Shown: positions 11,311 to 24,140, numbered from the stretch's first letter. The stretch: DNA of 64,000 bases from Nicotiana tabacum (GCF_000715075.1 NC_134102.1:94815766-94879765), one strand, 5' to 3'. Notes: generated by a model from the letters alone, not told the origin. Translations and numbers: made by a program.

Positions 11311-12338
11311 ACACCAGCAAATGTCCATCTTCAGCAATCACTCAACTTCAACTTTTGATTCGTTAACCATTCGTAATCAGTCTGAGGTCTCAGGGACCTC
11401 AACCAACATACCAACAAGTCCTAAAACCTCATACGAATTTAGCCGAGACCTCAAATCACATCAAACAACTTCAAAAATACGAATTGCACCCCAATTCAAG
11501 CCTATTGATACAAAGAAAATTCAACTTCCATAAATAAAAAATTGAAAACTATCAAAACACATCAGATTAACCCCAAATGTTGCACACAAGTCACATTTGA
11601 CATTACGAACCTACTCAAACTTCCGGAATCGGAATCCGACCCTGATATCAAAAAGTCCACTTCCGGGCAAACTTCCCAAAAATTCTAACTTTCGCCACTT
11701 CAAGCCTAATTCCACTACGAACCTCCAAATCACAATCTGGACACACTTCTAAGTCCAAAATCACCCAACGAAGCTAACGGAACATCAAAACTCCATTCCG
11801 GAGTCGTTTACTCATAGATCAAGATCACGTCAATCATTTCAACTTTAATTTTCAACCTTGAGACTAAGTGTCTCATTTCATTCTGAAATCACTCAGAGCC
11901 CGAACCAACTACCCCGGCAAGTCACATAATATCTATAAAGTATAAAATGAGTAGTAAATGGGGGAACGGGGATACAACTCTCAAAACGATCGGCCGGGTC
12001 GTTACACTCAACTCAATGCCAAACGACTTGGAAGAAGTCAAATTTTATATAATTTAGTCAATATATGTTCAAAAGTTCATAATTTAACTATTAGAGTAAT
12101 TACCCAACCCAAATTGGAAGATTCCTACAATTCACCCCCGGGCCTATGTGCCCGGATTCCGAAAAGTTTCGAAAATAAATATTACCCATAACCTCACGAA
12201 CTCAAATATAAAAATTTTACCCAAACCCACTACCATTTTCGTGGTTAAATCTCATTTTTATCAAAACCTAGGTTTTTCATCTAAACCCATAATTTTTACA
12301 AATTTACATGTTAAAATCTACCCATAATCTATGTATTT

Positions 12339-12353
12339 AACTCACACTGCAAA
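12339..12353. repeat. LINE target-site duplication, left copy
   Basis: AACTCACACTGCAAA. The right copy at 17048-17062 reads AACTCACATTGCAAA, differing by one base. The long duplication is typical of target-primed reverse transcription. Confidence 0.85.
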
Positions 12354-12419
12354 TTTCTAGCTCCAATTAGTGCGAACACCGCTGACATACAAGGGAAAAG
12401 AGGCCAAATCATAATAGAA

Positions 12420-12743
12420 TTGGGCTCCCTGGAGGTAATTAACGATTTTGGAACCTACCATAGACATGGTCCAGACATTCAGAAGGGGAAACAACAGTTG
12501 GATCCTAATAGTAATGACATGGATAACGGACAATCAGAAGGGAATAATGCAGACGAGGAAGAAGAAGTGGCTGACAGTTTGATAGAAGAATTTTCACCCA
12601 AGCTCACAGAACCTATGGACCTAGTGTGCAAAGAACTGAAAGATGTCATTGAGAAGCAAAGACTATCGCCAAGAGGGTCCAAGACGAAGAAAAACAAAGG
12701 GAAAGGAGGCCATTGTGGCCTGCCTTCTGGTAAAAGTAAGTGA
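12420..12743 (+). pseudogene. LINE ORF1 C-terminal remnant
   Basis: An open stretch of 107 codons, acidic in the middle (DEEEEVADSLIEE), then basic with QRLSPRGSKTKKNKGK. The LSPRGRK-like basic tail is typical of plant L1 ORF1 ends as I recall them. The nucleic-acid-binding zinc knuckle region of ORF1 is missing because the LINE is 5'-truncated. It lies 24 bp before the probable ORF2 start. Confidence 0.55.
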
Positions 12744-12766
12744 TCTTTAATACCCCTATTATTTTA

Positions 12767-13381
12767 ATGATTAACATCATTATATGAAATATAAGGGGTA
12801 TGAAGTCAAAAGGTGCGTTTGAAAGACTGATCCAACTAGTCAAAATACATAAAATAGATTTTGTGGCGCTATAAGAGCCTTTTTTGAATGCTAACCAGAT
12901 TGATGCTTTCAAGATCAGTCTAGGGTTTGACCACTGTATAAATAATAAGCATAGCAAAGTATGGATTTTTTGGAGGGCTAATCTTCACTGTGAAGTAGTT
13001 AGCAAGAGCAGACAACAAGTGACCGTTAAAATAAATCAGCCAGGGAAGTGTAATATATGGTGCACAACTGTGTATGCTAGATCCAGGGCAGTGAAGAGAA
13101 GAAAATTATGGAATAAACTCAGAACTATCCATTCTCAGGTGAATGGTCCGTCGGCCATTTAGGGGGACTTCAATTCAATTATGACACCTGAAGAGAAGAA
13201 AGGTGGAGTTCCTCATATGTTGAATAAAAGTACTGACTTTACCATTTGTATGGAGGACTGTGGTGTCTCAGGCGTGGGCTTTACTGGAAACCCATGCAAT
13301 TGGTGCAATGGCAGGAAGCAGAGGAGAAGAATCATGAAGAGGTTGGATAGGGTATTGATTAATGAAGAATGGATTGAGTAA
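12767..13381 (+). pseudogene. LINE ORF2 endonuclease domain
   Basis: Starts at ATG 12767 (MINIII, then stop, NIRGMKSKGA). The usual WNIRG Trp codon is now TGA. The AP-endonuclease motifs follow: an FVAL(Q)EP site whose Gln position is TAA, a GDFNS motif at about 13163-13177 preceded by TAG, and the later KRLDRVLIN block. This domain nicks the target DNA to prime reverse transcription. Three nonsense changes in its motifs abolish it. Confidence 0.8.
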
Positions 13382-13641
13382 TATCAGAAAAGCAGTGTGG
13401 AGCACCTTGATAAAACTGTTCTGATCATAACTTACTATTGTTTAGGTACTCTAATGATATTGATCAGTTCATCAGGTATTTCAAATTCTTGAATTTCTGG
13501 ACTCAACAACCAGAGTACATTCCCTTATTAGAAGAAACTTGGAGTATGGAGGTAAGAGGTAATCCAATGTAGATCCTGCAACAAAAATTAAAAGCTTTAT
13601 CCAAAAGTCTAAGTCAGTGGTTTAGGGAGTCTATTGGTGAT

Positions 13642-15300
13642 GTGTTCGAGAAAGGGAAGATTCTTGAAGAGGATAACAGAAAAGCTGAAGATGCATATGA
13701 CTTAGATGATAGTGATCTCAACAGGCAGGCATTGCATAAATCTCAAGCTGAGTATATTTTCTTGCTCAAAAAGCAGGAATCAATGTTGAGGCAGAAGGCA
13801 AGGATAAAATGGGCTGAGGAGGGGGACACTAATTCTAAATACTTCCATAGTGTCATCAGAGAGAGGAGAAGAAAGTCCCAGATCCATAAAATTAAAAACG
13901 AACATAGGGAGTGGATAGAGGGAAATACAAAATTACGGATGTTGTTGTGAATCACTTCAACAGCTTATTCTCACAACCTCCAAACAATAGCAGTATGGGT
14001 ATTTTGAGAAGAATCTAGGCTGCAATTACTGATGAAGATAACGAAAATTTCCAAGTAAGGCCATCTGTGGAGGAGATAAAAATGCCTTATTCTCATTGGA
14101 TCCAAATAGTGCAGTTGGGCCTGATGGATTCAATGGGCTCTTTTATCAAAAATCATGGGAGACCATCAAACATGACTTATGTGAATTTGTATGGTCCTTC
14201 TTTTCTAGGAATAGTCTTACCAAATTCTTCACTCACACATGCCTCGTTCTCATTCCCAAAGTTAATGCTCCTAACTCTTTATCTCAATATAGGCCTATTA
14301 GCCTGTGTAAATTCTCAAACAAGATAATTTCTAAAATTTTGGCGTTGAGAATTACATCTCTATTGACTAAGATAGTCTCAGAAAATCAAACTGGATTTGT
14401 CAAAGGTAGGCTTATTACTGAGAACATTCTTCTCACTCAAGAAATTATTCATAGAATCAGGAAGGAGAATAGAGGAGGGAATATTGTCATAAAACTTGAT
14501 ATGTCCAAAGCCTACGACAAGTTATCTTGGGCCTTTTTCACGGCGACTTTAAGAAAGATGGGCTTCTGAGAGAAGACAACAAACTTGATTCATAATCTAG
14601 TTGGTAATAATTGGTATTCCATCATCATCAATGGTACAAGACATGGTTTGTTTAGCTCTTCCATAGGTATAAAGCGGGGGGGCCACTATCTCCAGCTCTA
14701 TTCATCCTAGCCACTGAAGCTCTGTTTAGAGCCCTTAATTATCTACACAGTAAAGAAAGTTTCATTGGCTTCAAAATGAACCCAAGGGGGCCACGGGTTA
14801 ACCATCTAAGTTATGCCGACGACATGGTTCTATTTACTTCTGGGGATAAGAAATCAGTAAAGATGGTTATGAACGTGCTAGAGAGATATCAAGATGCCTC
14901 AGGCCAAGAGATCAACAGAGAGAAGACCTTTTTCCTAACTAAAGAACACTCTGATCTACTCACCAACAAACAAATCATTGTTCACAGATTTGGCCACTAA
15001 AATCCTAAACAAAGCCGGTGGATGGCAAAGCAGATTCCTGTCATCAGGCAGGAAAGCAATAATTATTAAGCACATTTTGCAATCACAGACTCTACATTTG
15101 TTTGCAACCTTGACACCTCCCAAGACAGTGATTAATCGGGTGGATGTGTATTTCTCTAATTTTTTCTGGGGCAAGAAAGAAGGAAAAAATAGTTATCATT
15201 GGTGCTCTTGGAAAACTATGTGCCTTCCGTGTGAAGAGGGTGGAATGGGTTTTAAAAGCTTAAAATATATATGTCATACATTTTCAGCAAAATGATGGTG
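13642..15300 (+). pseudogene. LINE ORF2 reverse transcriptase domain
   Basis: Begins with the linker REKARIKWAEEGDTNSKYFH-like block, then RT: SAVGPDGFNGLFYQK, NSLSQYRPISLCK, ENQTGFVKGR, VIKLDMSKAYD, GPLSPALF and the catalytic YADDMVLF at about 14812-14830. The frame changes at least three times: near 14090, at the stop near 14568, and at a short indel in the GGPLSP region. Both catalytic Asp residues are present. The domain copies LINE RNA at the nicked target. Confidence 0.85.
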
Positions 15301-16808
15301 GAGATTGAGAAACGAAGACAATTTATAGAGTAAATTTATGCTCCATAAGTATTGTCATAGATCCAATGCCCTGTCGAAAATTGGAGTCCCCGTGGACTCA
15401 AATTGCTGGAGAGAGCTAATGCACATCAGAGATAAGGTAGAACCAAATATTTTTTGGAAAAGGAAATCCACTTTTCTAGTGGGACAAGGGGTCTTATTGC
15501 CAATTTTTATTATGGAACTGGCAAACCTAGGAACACGAAAGTCAGCAACTTCATAGAGGGAAATACATGGAACATTGAAGCTTTGCAGGAGGTTGTGCCA
15601 AATCATGTGGTTCAAAAATTACTCACAGTGCACATTGGCAATAGACTGATCAAAGATCAAGGCATCTGGAGTTTAAGAACAAATGACAACTTCTCCTGCT
15701 CGTCAGCTTTCCAGTACTTGAGAAGGAGGAACGCAGAGTCTCCTAACTTGGCCAATGTATGGGTAAAGCAGGTTCCTTTCAAGATGTCATTAATTGCATG
15801 GAGAATGATTAAGAAAAGACTGCCGCTTGATGACATAATTCAAAGGTTCAAATTAAATATTGTGTCTAGGTGCACATGATGTAGGGATCCAATAATAGAA
15901 ACATTGGAGCATCTATTTACTAGAGGTGAAACAGCACGCATAATATAGGATAAGTTTTCTAGTCCATTGGGTATCATCACAGATTATAGGAGCATTGCTC
16001 ACATTTTAAACCAATGGTGGAGTAAGAAGCCCAACAATGTTGTCCATAAGTTTATTTTGCACATCACGCCGATTATTATCTGTTGGGAGTTATGGAAAGC
16101 CAGGTGTGGAAAGAAATATGGACAAAGGAACATTTCTATAGCAAGAATATGTCATCAAGTTCTATGGGAGGTTAAAGTTGCAATAGGAAGGAAATTCACT
16201 AAACTGGAGAATAATTAGGATTGGAGAAAATTTTGTCACGTTGCTGAAAACTACAGACCAAAACTTACAAGCTTAATGGTTATGTGGACCAGAACTAGGA
16301 CCAATCAATGGAAGATCAACACTGATGTTAGTTGCATGGCAAATCTAGGTTTGGCAGGGGCTGGTGGAATTGTTAGAAATAGAATTAGGGAAATTAGAAT
16401 GAAACTCTCCAATCCTCTCCAATTCTCTACTAACAACTCAACGGAAGTATTGGCAGCCCTCTTCGGAGTTAATTAGTGTTGTGATCAAAATATTAAAGGT
16501 CTAATTTTAGAATTGGACTCACAACTAGTCGTGCAAATGATCAATGGAGATTGTAGGAACCAGTTAAAAGTATCAAAATATTGGTCAGGTTCAGAGGAAT
16601 TCAGATCCAACACTGCTATAGAGAAGGAAATGAGGTGGCAGATGCACTTGCTAAACACGCCACCACCTTGCAGACAAACACATTATTTTTGGAAGAAGCT
16701 CAACTACCACCAATAGCTAGAGGAGCACTAAGAATGGATAAACTTCTGCTTCCATCATTTAGAATCGGGCAGAAGAAGTATTCGGTCTGGTGTTTTCACC
16801 CCCCGTGA
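15301..16808 (+). pseudogene. LINE ORF2 zinc region and RNase H domain
   Basis: The zf-RVT-like part spans WKQVPFKMSLIAWRM-type sequence to about 15950 with SRCT-stop-CRDP at 15880. A C-terminal RNase H follows: KINTDVSC (first Asp), NSTEVLAALFGV (Glu), ILELDSQLVV (Asp) and, after a frameshift, YREGNEVADALAKHA (Asp). All four acidic residues of the D-E-D-D site are present, though the Gly after the first Asp is Val. A terminal RNase H is known in plant L1 lines. The ORF ends at the TGA at 16806-16808. Confidence 0.8.
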
Positions 16809-17047
16809 GGAATGAGCTGTTGTTGAGCCACACAGGAAAGGGACTTTTATCAGTTCACGTAGTCTCAATGACATAGAAGTAGAAGGTCTTAGGACCAGCA
16901 AATGTATTTAAATTGCTTGTCACCGCTTGTTATTATTGGTGTATTCTGTCATGGAGGTTAAGGCAGCAAGTCTCCCTCCTTGTAAAGTTCCATTTTGGAT
17001 ATTATATATATGTGACGATGGTTCAAATAAAATAAGATAAAATAAAA

Positions 17048-17062
17048 AACTCACATTGCAAA
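17048..17062. repeat. LINE target-site duplication, right copy
   Basis: AACTCACATTGCAAA, pairing with 12339-12353 and following the A-rich LINE tail. Confidence 0.85.
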
Positions 17063-17149
17063 AAATGAGCCCAAAAATCGCCCAATGAATGCAATAAATG
17101 AGCCCAAAATGTTTAAGTCCCGACTTAAATGAAGGTTCTGCCTAGAAGG

Positions 17150-17490
17150 TTTTCTCGCTTCTGCAGTCTTTTGGCCACATCTGCGGCTCCGTATATGCGG
17201 CTTCGCATCTGTGGAAACCTCATCGCAGATGCGGTCCTCACTTAGCCTGCCTAAATCCACATTTGCGGAATAAGGTCTCGCTTCTGCGCTGCCGCTCCTG
17301 CGAAAGATGAGCCACACCTACGCACGCACATGCTTCTGCAGTCCCTTGACCGCTTTTGCGGTTGCGCATCTGCGATCGCCTTGTCCGCATCTGCAGTTTT
17401 TAGGCTTCCAATGGTGGGCCGCTTTTGCAGCTGCTGGCTCGCTTCTGCGAACTCGTACCTGCGGCTGGCCCTCTGCAGGTACGATTGCAC
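17150..17490. repeat. CpG palindrome array, CATCTGCGG/CTTCTGCG type
   Basis: Repeated CGC(A/T)TCTGCG-like units in the outer solo LTR, about 0.9 kb from its U3 start. Decayed, with several CG to TG or CA changes. The overlapping ORFs on both strands come from the repeat. Confidence 0.8.
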
Positions 17491-18204
17491 CAGAAGCTGT
17501 GTGCTTCAATTATCCAACAAAGGCAAAATGACTTTTGCGAATCGTCCCAATGGCATCCGGGGTCCCCGAGGCCCCGCCCAAACGTACCAACAAGTTTGAA
17601 ATCATAAAATGGACTCACTCACATCCGCAAAACACAAATAAAAACATTAAAACTAAGAATCATACGCCAAATCAATATAATCAACTTATGAACTTCAATT
17701 TCCTCCAACTTACTCCGAACGTGCCGAATCATATTTTAACTACTCGGAATGAATCCAAATTTTGCGTGCAAGACTTAAATCATCGTACGGAACTATTCCC
17801 TGGCTTGAAATCCCAATTGGACCTCGATAACACCAAATCCTACCTCAAACCGATTTAAAGAACTTTAAAACCTTCAATGTGCCAACTTCCAATATTAAGC
17901 GCCGAAATGCTTCCGGTTCATCCAAAACTCGATCCGAACATACGCCCAAGTTCGAAATCATCATACGAACCTATTGGAACCATCAAATCCCAGTTTTGCA
18001 TTCGTTTACTCAAAATATTGACCAAAGTCAAACTTAGTCTTTTAAAGCCAAACTAAGGAACCAAGTGTTCTGATTTCAACCCGAACCCTTCCAAATCTCG
18101 AACTAACTATCCCCACAAGTCATAAACCAGTAAAAATACATATAAGAAGTCATATTTAGGGGAATGGAGATCTAGAAAGAAAAATGACCAGCCGGGTCGT
18201 TACA

Positions 18205-18277
18205 ATCTCATTCCATATTTTTTAAGCGTGATCAGCAATATTAGATGCAAGACAAAAAGAATATTTCATGGATGAGG
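18205..18277. other. Short original spacer between two solo LTRs
   Basis: 73 bp that was continuous with the DNA at 7843 and with 21217 before the LTR insertions. It carries the ATCTC and TGAGG target-site copies at its ends. Nothing coding is seen. Confidence 0.8.
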
Positions 18278-19059
18278 TGTCACGACCCAAAACCTAACCC
18301 GGCGTGATGGCGCCTATCGTGATACTAGGCAAGCCGACCTTTCCAAAACACTTTCAAAATTTAACAGAAATGAATTAAGATATTTAAAATAACTGGAGTC
18401 TTTCATAGAAGCGGGGGTAAAACCCAAATAAAACATAAGTGCGGAAAAATAGCCCGACATCGGGGTGTCACTAAGTCTTGAGCATCTAACAACCAATCTA
18501 GAAATAGAGTGTACTACAGTCTGTGCCAAATACCAATACAAGAGAGAAAAGATAATAAGAAAGGAGAAACAAGGATTGCAGACGCCGGCAGCTACCTCAT
18601 AAGTCTCCGATAATCAGGTCTCGCACGAACTCAGCGACTGTCAGAACCATACACGCCTGGATCTGCACATCAAGTGCAGGGTGTAGCATGAGTACAACCA
18701 ACTCAGCAAGTAACAGAATTAAATAAGGAACTGAGAAGCAGTGACGAACTATAGTAATACAGATCATTTCGAAAGTTTTCAGTAAAGAGTGAACATGCTT
18801 TCAAATACGGTGGTATAAGTCAAATTAGTTCGAGCTCAAGTAAAACAGATATGAATCTTCCAGAAATTTCACAACAACATCAGATAGCAATTGAGTGCAA
18901 CAATAAATAAAAGCAAGTACAGCCTCTCAAGGCAGCAAGCACTCAACTTATCTCAACAGATCATACCCTCGGCTCTCAGCCCTCAACACACACTCTCGAT
19001 AGGTACATGCGCTCATAGGGGGTGTACAAACTCCGGAGGGGCTCCTTCAGCCCAAGTGC

Positions 19060-19195
19060 TATATTGCTGCGGCGCATAGCCCGATCCAATATTGTTGCGG
19101 CGTGCAACCTGATCCAATATTGTTGCGGCATGAAACCCGATCCAAATATATATATAGCCAGAAGGCTTGTTGCGGCGTGCAACCCGATCCATATA
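19060..19195. repeat. Stem-loop array GTTGCGGCGTGCAAC
   Basis: Four spaced copies of a unit ending CAACCCGATCC. GTTGC pairs with GCAAC around GGCGT. One copy (near 19120) reads GTTGCGGCATGAAAC and one (near 19066) is more decayed. Confidence 0.85.
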
Positions 19196-20182
19196 CCTCG
19201 CAGCTCGACATTCAAGCCCTATCTCAGTCACTAACCTCTCCAGCCCCTCGGGCTCACAGAATATCATAATAACCACCCCAAACAGAAAATACAACAAGTA
19301 TCAACAAGAAATGAGAGGAAACAAATATATAACACATAAGTAAGACTGTGACTGAGTACGAGACAGCAATTAGCGGTCAATTCAACAAGTATACGACCGT
19401 TGTGGGTCCCAACAGTGATATCATATGGCCTAAGCATGGTTTCTAACATGAAAGGCAGTCAATTGCTCAAAGACAAGGAAAAGAAGTAAGAACAATGGCT
19501 ATTTGACTTTACAGTCTCACGGGACGTACTAAGTCACGATCCCTCACAGTGCACGCTCGCACGCCCATCACCTAGCATGTGTGTCACCTCCAAATATTCA
19601 CATTATACAAATTCTCGGGGTTTCATACCCTCAAAACCAGATTTAAGACTGTTACTTACCTCAAACCGAGCAAATCTCTACTCTAAAATGCCTTTGCCTC
19701 CCAAATCGGTCTCCAAATGTCCTGAATCTAGCCACAAGTAGAACAATACAATCAATATAGGCTAAAGGGTTCAATTCCACAAGAAAAGTACTAAATTATA
19801 GCCAAAAATCCGAAATTGGCCCGAACCCGACTCCCGGGCCCACGTCTCGAAATCTGACAAAAATCACAAAACCCCAAAACTCATTCATTCACGAGTCTAA
19901 CCATACCAAATTTACTCAAATCCGATAATAAAACCTTAAAATCCCAACTAAAGAGTTCTTCCTCTTTTTCTCCAATTTCTCACCCCAAATCATAAATTAT
20001 ATGATAAAATTAAAGATGAAATTATAGGATTTAACCAAAACCAAGTAAGAATTACTTACCCCAATCAACTCCACGAAAATCCCTTAAAGAATTGCCCAAT
20101 TTCGTGGTCTCTAGCTCAAAATATGCAAAATTAGGTTCAAACCCTCGTTTTAAAATTAATAATGTCTGCCCAGATATCCTTC

Positions 20183-20520
20183 ATCGCGATCGCGGAATAT
20201 TCCTCGCGATCGCAAAGCACAACTATGCTGCCCCACATTTTTACCCTACGCGATCGCGGAATCACCCACGCGATCGCGGATCACTGCCTCCCATACCTAC
20301 ACGATCGCATCCTGCCTCACGCGATCACATAGAGCATTGTCCACACCTCCCATCCTGCTCAAATCCTTCTACGCGATCGCGACCTTAGCCATGCGTTCGC
20401 CAAACACATCTTCGCACATATACGCGAACGCGTTCCTAACTCTGCGATCGCATAGAACAAACTCACCGCTGCCCCAAATAAGCTTACGTGATCGCGAATG
20501 AATCCCTGCGATCGCGTATA
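20183..20520. repeat. CpG palindrome array, CGCGATCGCGG type
   Basis: About ten copies of ACGCGATCGCGGA variants. GCGATCGC is a perfect 8-bp palindrome. A few units switch to GCGAACGCG, the type seen at 4181-4545. It lies about 0.9 kb from the U3 start of its LTR. Confidence 0.88.
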
Positions 20521-21216
20521 AGGAAACCAGAACCTGCTAAAACTAGAACTTCAGCTATCATGCCAAGTCCAAAAATGATTCGTTAACCACCCGAAACTCA
20601 CCCGAGGCCCCCGGGACCTCAACCAAACATACCAACACATCCCAAAATATCATTCCAACTTAGTCGATCCTTCGAATCACTCAGAACAACATAAAAACAC
20701 TAATTACACCCAGATTCAAGCCTAAAGAACTTCTAAATTTTCAAATTCCACAAACGACGCCGAAACGTACCAAACCACATTCGATTGACCTCAAATTTTG
20801 CACACAAATCATATTCAACATTACGGGCCTATTCTAACTTTCGGAATCGGAATCCGACCTCGATATCAAAAAGTCAACCCCGCAGTCAAACTTTCCAAAA
20901 TTCGACTTTCGCCATTTCAAGCCTAAATTAGCTACAGACCTCAAATTCATAGTCCGGACTCGCTCCCAAGTCCAAAATCACCCAACGGAGCTAACGGAAC
21001 TGGCGAAACTCCATTCCGAAGTCGTCTTCACACACTTCCGACTACAGTCAAAATTCTAAGACTTAAGCTTCCGTTTTAGGGACTAAGTGTTCCAAAATAC
21101 TCCGAAATCAAAAACAAGACCTCCCGACAAGTCACATAAGCAGAAACAGATACGGGACAAACAATAAATAGGGGATCGGGACTAATACACTCAAAACGAC
21201 CGGCCGGGTAGTTACA

Positions 21217-23325
21217 TGAGGTAGCAAACAAGGTGATGAAATACAAAAAAGTATATATACATGATTCCAGAAAACTAAGAAAAAGGGGATCTTTTTCCAA
21301 TGGGTATGGTTGAAATTCATTGAAAACATATAGATGAGTCAATATACAAATTTTGAGAAAGATTAGAGGTGATTTGGACTGATTTGGCATTAAAATTCGT
21401 AGTTAAAATCGAATTCAAAAAAATTTTCTGCGACACAAGTATCTAACTTATATCACACATGTATCTTATACACAGGTATACATGGGTATACATGGATATA
21501 TATGTGATAGACATTTGATATAAATACGATACATATGTGATACATAAATGATACACAGTGTGATACACATATTTTTTTTTTATATTCATCTTCTACTTCA
21601 AATTTTCAATTCAAACCACCTCAAAACTCCACCAAATCATCTCAAAACTGAGATTCAAGCTCCTTAAGATGTACCCAATCTATTCTAATAACACCCACTC
21701 AAAAGAAAGCAAAAATTTAATTTTCCTGGCAACAAATAGTTAATTGGCTAATATTAGTAATATTTTATGAATTGATCAATTTTTGTAATAAACTACTTAT
21801 AAATAGACATATATATAGCGGATAGTATCCCAAAAAAATCGCTAATTTTTGCTGCAAGTTTGTTATCAGCAAACCTTCTTTAGTATATTTTCAGTTCTCA
21901 AAAAAGTTGAATTTCTCTCAAAGGTTTTCACAAAAAAGAAAGGAGTATTAACAAAACTTGAGAAACTGAATAGATCAACCAATTTTGCCTACCAAACACC
22001 AAACCAGTTAGCTAGGCGAAGACCGTTGAACTTGAACTTGAACTTGAACACACTAATTTAAGATAAAGCTTAGCAAAATACCTTAAATTTGAAAAAGAAT
22101 AATATTTGGCCAAATAAAAGTATTTTGGCTAAAAAGAAATTTGATCAAACAAGCTATAAGAAGAGAAAGGCTGGACGAGAGACTGCGCCAACTTAACTTT
22201 TAAAAGAAAGAAAAACTGAAGTCGTTATCATGCAAAGCAATATTTGGATTTTGGATTGAGAAACTTTATTTTTTTATTTTAGAAAAGAAAAAGGGCGAAA
22301 TTAACTATCATTATCAACGGAAATAGTATACAAATTAATAATGTCCACACCTTTATTGCATCAAGTGACTTGAGTTAATCCACATATAGAGCCAGCCAGC
22401 CATTCAATTTAAAAATAAATAAGAAAAATTCTCAAGCATTTTCTACGAAAGAGAAGTGGCCGTGATGTTGACACAAGCAAAGGGTGAATATCGTCATATC
22501 GATGGAGATGGAGTGATGGACCTTATGGTTGTTGTGGGAAGTAAATAACCTGAAGTGGAGATTAGAGTTAAGATTTAAATTTTGAAAAGAAGTACAACCA
22601 TTTTGATGTTGGATCGTTTTATTATTCTAATTTTTGTTTAAGTATGACAGAAATGTGAATTTGTCGACTGTTGAAAGGTTTTACACTTCGCCAAAAAAGA
22701 AAGACTTTTCATGGCAATTTAATAGTAAGGGCGTTTCATAGGGAACAAGTTATTTCAAGATTATAATGATGGGATTATAATATGAGAATCAAATAATGAC
22801 GAGATTATTTTTGGTGAATATATTTTTATTGAAAGATATTTGGGTCATTTGACAAAAAAAGAATATATATGGTATAATATAAACATGTGTTTGTTGTATA
22901 CTAAAGAAGATGGGATAAACTTTTATTTTTAATTTTAACCTTGAATTGTTTAAAGAACTTTGGACTAGAATCTTGGAGAAAGGCATCTTTGTCATTTTAG
23001 TGTTTATCCTGAGAATAATTAATCCCAGAATTATTATATCCCGTCCTTAACGTGCGATAGAATAATACTCAATTGTGAGATGAATTAATCTTAAAATTGT
23101 TAATTTTGGATTCAAAAGTTCAACCAAACGCAAGAAAAAATAATCTTGTATCTAATCCTGGAATTATTGTCCCATATAACACGTACCAAATGACCCTTTT
23201 TATGGGCACGTTGCAATTTCCTCCAAGGAATATGTCCTATATGCACGGTAGACCTATAGTTTTAAATATAGGGTTTTCAATTAAGCCTAATATTTTTAGT
23301 TTATAATATATTATGTGTGTGAGTG
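21217..23325. other. AT-rich DNA without genes
   Basis: No convincing coding region. It contains a degenerate run of GATACATATGTGATACA-like motifs (21455-21570), a (TTGAAC)4 run at 22026-22049, and a segment at about 22728-23200 with dyads such as AATCCCAGAATTATTA that resembles a short terminal-inverted-repeat element. The ORFs here look random. Confidence 0.6.
22728..23200. repeat. Possible MITE-like segment
   Basis: Sequence rich in GGGATTATAAT, ATTAATCCCAGAATTATTA and AATCCTGGAATTATTGTCCC, which read as repeated partial inverted copies. Clear termini and target duplication were not found, so this is a tentative call. Confidence 0.3.
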
Positions 23326-23929
23326 TGTCACGACCCAAAATTTTACCACATGCGTCGTGATGGCACCTAGTCTCTAAGACTAGGTAAGCCGATTTTAATT
23401 ACCTTTTGAAGCCTTTTTTTTTTTGAAACTAACAGCAGAAATAATTACAATATACAACCTCCCAAGACTGGTAGTATTGAGTCACGAACTCTAACTGAAT
23501 ACATGGAATGATCACGAGGACCGAATATACAATATTGTTTGATTACAAATTAATAGTACAATGAAATGAAAAGACTACAAGGGACTGCAATGACCAAGCA
23601 GCTCTACCTTGAATCCTTACGATCCCGCTTTAACTCTGCTCAAGTCCGATATCTCCAATACCTGACTCTGCACAAAAATGTACAGAAGTGTAGTATGAGT
23701 ACACCACGGTCGGTACCTAGTAAGTATCAAGACTAACCTCAGTGGAGTAGAGACGAGGTACAAACAAGACACTCACTAGTCTAATAACCTGTGCAATATA
23801 ATATACAGAATAATAGGAAGCAATAACAATAAGGGCTGGATAAAACAATCAGTGATATGCACAACAGACAACAAGAATATTATTAATATCACTCAACAAT
23901 TAATAAATACAATTACACCCAATTAAATC

Positions 23930-24140
23930 AAGATCTTCAAATAAATGTCTTTCACATATAATTCCTCCAGATAACTCTCCTTCAGATATAATTTTCTCAA
24001 ATAATTGCTTTTCAAATATAATTCTTTCAATAAATCTTTTCAAATATAATTTTCTCAAATAAATATCTTTCAAATACAATTCTTTCATATAATTCTTTTT
24101 GAATAAAAATCCTTCCAAATAAATATTTTGAATATAATTA
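23930..24140. repeat. Tandem repeat, about 30-bp AT-rich unit
   Basis: Roughly six to seven degenerate copies of TTCAAATATAATTCTTTCAAATAAATATC. Homologous blocks lie at 31690-31830 and 61990-62175 in related LTRs. Confidence 0.8.

Larger units (their letters stand above)
9112..12006 (-). mobile_element. Nested solo LTR (gypsy type)
   Basis: A 2895-bp LTR with TGTCACGACCC and GGGTCGTTACA ends, inserted in the older solo LTR. Its 5-bp flanks CTTAA (9107-9111) and CTCAA (12007-12011) match at four of five bases, a decayed target-site duplication. It shares the block CTCCGGAGGGGCTCCTTCAG with the solo LTR at 18278-21216, so these two are one family. It holds stem-loop units at 9815-9940 and a CTTCTGCGG-type array at 10933-11310. 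Its ORFs are spurious. Confidence 0.9.
12354..17047 (+). mobile_element. L1-type LINE, 5'-truncated and decayed
   Basis: A 4.7-kb non-LTR retrotransposon inserted in the solo LTR. It shows the ORF1 end, apurinic-type endonuclease, RT with YADD, a C-terminal zinc region and an RNase H domain. It ends in an A-rich tail (about 17028-17047) and is flanked by 15-bp duplications. It lacks most of ORF1, as expected from incomplete reverse transcription. Many stops and frameshifts make it inactive. Confidence 0.92.
7844..18204 (-). mobile_element. Solo LTR (gypsy type), split by two nested insertions
   Basis: Begins TGTCACGACCC and ends GGGTCGTTACA on the plus strand and is flanked by a perfect 5-bp duplication ATCTC (7839-7843 and 18205-18209). 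Without the nested solo LTR (9112-12006) and the LINE (12354-17047) it would be about 2.75 kb. No internal retroelement DNA is left, so it is a solo LTR formed by recombination between two LTRs. It holds GCCGAGG-type stem-loop units at 8590-8700 and a palindrome array at 17150-17490. Confidence 0.92.
18278..21216 (-). mobile_element. Solo LTR (gypsy type)
   Basis: TGTCACGACCC to GGGTAGTTACA, 2939 bp, flanked by a perfect TGAGG duplication (18273-18277 and 21217-21221). No internal DNA remains. It shares the CTCCGGAGGGGCTCCTTCAG block and overall layout with the nested LTR at 9112-12006. It holds a GTTGCGGCGTGCAAC stem-loop array and a GCGATCGC array. Confidence 0.93.

Noticed and set aside
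10985..11533. 182-codon ORF in nested solo LTR
   Set aside because: Built on the CTTCTGCGG array and flanking LTR DNA; overlaps ORFs in other frames and lies wholly inside an LTR.
16980..17047. Polyadenylated host transcript end
   Set aside because: The A-rich stretch is the LINE tail, shown by the matching 15-bp duplications on both sides.
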